Positions 14,640 through 16,212 of a stretch of 16,212 bases of DNA are shown one piece after another. This DNA comes from an uncultured Blautia sp. (GTDB lineage: Bacteria; Bacillota; Clostridia; Lachnospirales; Lachnospiraceae). Location of the stretch: NCBI GenBank assembly GCA_934394545.1, contig CAKRRG010000065.1, positions 1 to 16,212 of the forward strand, in the 5' to 3' direction. Position 1 is the first letter of the stretch. Each line of letters begins with the position of its first letter. Below the pieces are notes generated by a model. The model did no database searches and was not told the origin of the DNA. It saw only the letters and a list, made by a program, of their open reading frames with translations. Made by a program: the position numbers and the translations under genes.

Positions 14640-14683
14640 AAATTTAATTAAAACAAGCAGTTTATCAGGGAAAGGGGATCGTT

Positions 14684-16212
14684 ATGAGCATTATTTTCCA
14701 TGAAGGTTCAAAGACCTTCCATTTATTTAATGACGAAATCAGTTATATTATGTGTGTACTCCCAAATGGAAATCTGGGCAACTTATATTTTGGTAAAAGG
14801 ATCCATGACAGGGAAGATTTTTCTTATCTTCTTGAAACAAAGCAGAGAGCAATGGCAGCCTGTGTCTATGAGGGAAACCGTAAATTTTCTCTGGAACATC
14901 TGAAGCTGGAATATCCGGTATATGGAAACTCTGATTATCGTTATCCTGCAGTTGAGATTCTTCAGGAAAATGGCAGCAGGATTTCTGAGTTCATCTATAC
15001 CAGTCATTCTATTACAGAGGGTAAGCCGAAGCTTCCGGGACTTCCTGCGACTTATACAGAAAGCGAGAAGGAAGCACAGACTTTACGTGTGAAGCTGAAG
15101 GATGAGGTAACTGGTATTGTACTGGAGCTTCTTTATACTATTTTTTCCCAGAAGGGAATCCTGGCAAGAAGCGCCAGATTTGTTAATGAGGGAAGTGCTC
15201 CGGTCCATTTGTTAACTGCAATGAGCCTTAATCTGGATCTTCCGGACAAGGATTATGTATGGATGCAGTTTTCAGGAGCGTGGTCCAGAGAACGCCATAT
15301 TATAGAACGGGCTCTGGAACAGGGAACCCAGTCTGTAGGAAGTATCAGAGGAAATTCCTCCCATGAGCATAATCCCTTTATTGTGCTGAGACGTCCATCA
15401 GCAACAGAAAATTCCGGAGAGGTTATGGGATTTAGTTTTATTTACAGTGGCAATCACAGAATGCAGGCAGAGGTAGATACCCATAATACTACCCGCGTCA
15501 CTGTTGGAATCAACCCGCAGAATTTTGACTGGAAGCTGGACTGCGGTGAGAGCTTTCAGACTCCGGAAGCAGTAGTGGTATTTTCAGATCAGGGCTTAAA
15601 TGGAATGAGCCAGACCTTCCATAAGTTATATCAGAAGAGACTGGCAAGAGGTTACTGGAGAGACCGTCCACGACCAATTCTTAATAATAACTGGGAAGCC
15701 ACTTATTTTGATTTTACAGAAGATCGTCTTGTAGAGATTGCTGCCAAAGCGAAAGAATGCGGAGTAGAACTATTTGTTCTTGATGATGGCTGGTTTGGGG
15801 AAAGAAGCAATGACCATGCTGGTCTTGGTGACTGGGTAGCAAATAAGAAACGGCTTCCGTTTGGAATCAAGGGACTTGCTGACCGTATTGAAGAAATGGG
15901 AATGAAGTTTGGCTTGTGGTTTGAACCAGAGATGGTAAATAAGGATTCTGATCTTTACCGTGCACATCCAGACTGGATCCTGCAGACACCTAAGAGAAAT
16001 TCCTGCCACGGAAGAAATCAGTATGTATTGGATTTTTCCAGAAAAGAAGTTGTGGACTGTATTTATGATATGATGTATAAGATCCTTTCAGAAGCAAAGA
16101 TTTCTTACATTAAATGGGACATGAACAGAAGCATTACAGAATGTTATTCGGCAGCACTTCCGGCAGACCGCCAGGGGGAGGTATTCCACAGATACATTCT
16201 GGGAGTTTATGA
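14684..16212 (+). CDS. Alpha-galactosidase, glycoside hydrolase family 36 (3' truncated by window edge)
   Basis: Releases terminal alpha-1,6-linked galactose from melibiose, raffinose and related sugars. There is no signal peptide (starts MSIIFHEGSKTFHLF), so it acts in the cytosol. ATG 14684 has GGGAAAGGGG upstream. The frame stays open for 509 codons to the window end; GH36 enzymes of this type are about 730 residues, so roughly the last third is missing. Residues 1 to about 320 form the N-terminal beta-sandwich (YRYPAVEI, FSGAWSRERH, GNSSHEHNPF). The catalytic barrel begins at PRPILNNNWEATYFDF (about 329-344). It contains LDDGWFGE (366-373), GLWFEPEMV and YIKWDMNR, where D479 is the expected nucleophile. 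The acid/base aspartate lies beyond the window. Preceded by an AraC regulator and an ABC importer that may supply its substrate. Confidence 0.95.
   Translation, partial: MSIIFHEGSKTFHLFNDEISYIMCVLPNGNLGNLYFGKRIHDREDFSYLLETKQRAMAACVYEGNRKFSLEHLKLEYPVYGNSDYRYPAVEILQENGSRISEFIYTSHSITEGKPKLPGLPATYTESEKEAQTLRVKLKDEVTGIVLELLYTIFSQKGILARSARFVNEGSAPVHLLTAMSLNLDLPDKDYVWMQFSGAWSRERHIIERALEQGTQSVGSIRGNSSHEHNPFIVLRRPSATENSGEVMGFSFIYSGNHRMQAEVDTHNTTRVTVGINPQNFDWKLDCGESFQTPEAVVVFSDQGLNGMSQTFHKLYQKRLARGYWRDRPRPILNNNWEATYFDFTEDRLVEIAAKAKECGVELFVLDDGWFGERSNDHAGLGDWVANKKRLPFGIKGLADRIEEMGMKFGLWFEPEMVNKDSDLYRAHPDWILQTPKRNSCHGRNQYVLDFSRKEVVDCIYDMMYKILSEAKISYIKWDMNRSITECYSAALPADRQGEVFHRYILGVY

Overview
The window looks like chromosomal DNA of a low-to-moderate-GC, Gram-positive anaerobe of the Clostridia, most likely Lachnospiraceae (Blautia/Dorea-like). 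This rests on AGGAGG-type ribosome binding sites, sigma-A-like promoters, intrinsic terminators, a glycine riboswitch and the flavour of the proteins. The genus is an inference; no rRNA or marker gene is present. I see no tRNA, rRNA, CRISPR array, insertion sequence or phage gene.

Layout. (1) 1-273: the 3' end of an oligopeptide-type ABC transporter ATPase, followed by a hairpin. (2) 308-911: about 600 nt without a credible ORF, packed with long complementary segments. It reads as a large, multi-domain structured RNA on the + strand, closed by a 16-bp helix between its two ends. It runs straight into the ribosome binding site of a 109-residue protein with one membrane segment (930-1259). I could not assign the RNA to a family, and it is the most interesting object here. 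(3) 1352-2032 (-): a stand-alone small alarmone (ppGpp) synthetase with its own promoter. (4) 2186-6374 (+): a complete phosphate uptake operon, pstS-pstC-pstA-pstB-phoU, behind phased TTTTAC(A/T) repeats that look like a PhoP box. PstS is circularly permuted relative to the classical protein and has no lipobox. A bidirectional terminator ends the operon. (5) 6465-7877 (-): a sodium:alanine/glycine symporter behind a single-aptamer glycine riboswitch. (6) 8226-13648 (+): a complete peptide/opine/nickel-type ABC importer in the order binding protein, ATPase, ATPase, permease, permease, with an internal terminator after the binding protein. (7) 13668-14579: an AraC-family regulator, then (14684 to the window end) a GH36 alpha-galactosidase truncated by the window edge.

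How the parts fit. The pst genes import phosphate, and PhoU tunes that import. The riboswitch probably lowers glycine/alanine import when glycine is plentiful. The Opp-type importer, the AraC regulator and the alpha-galactosidase are collinear. Together they suggest uptake of alpha-galactosides (melibiose, raffinose) rather than peptides, followed by intracellular hydrolysis. That substrate assignment comes from context and is not proven by the sequence.
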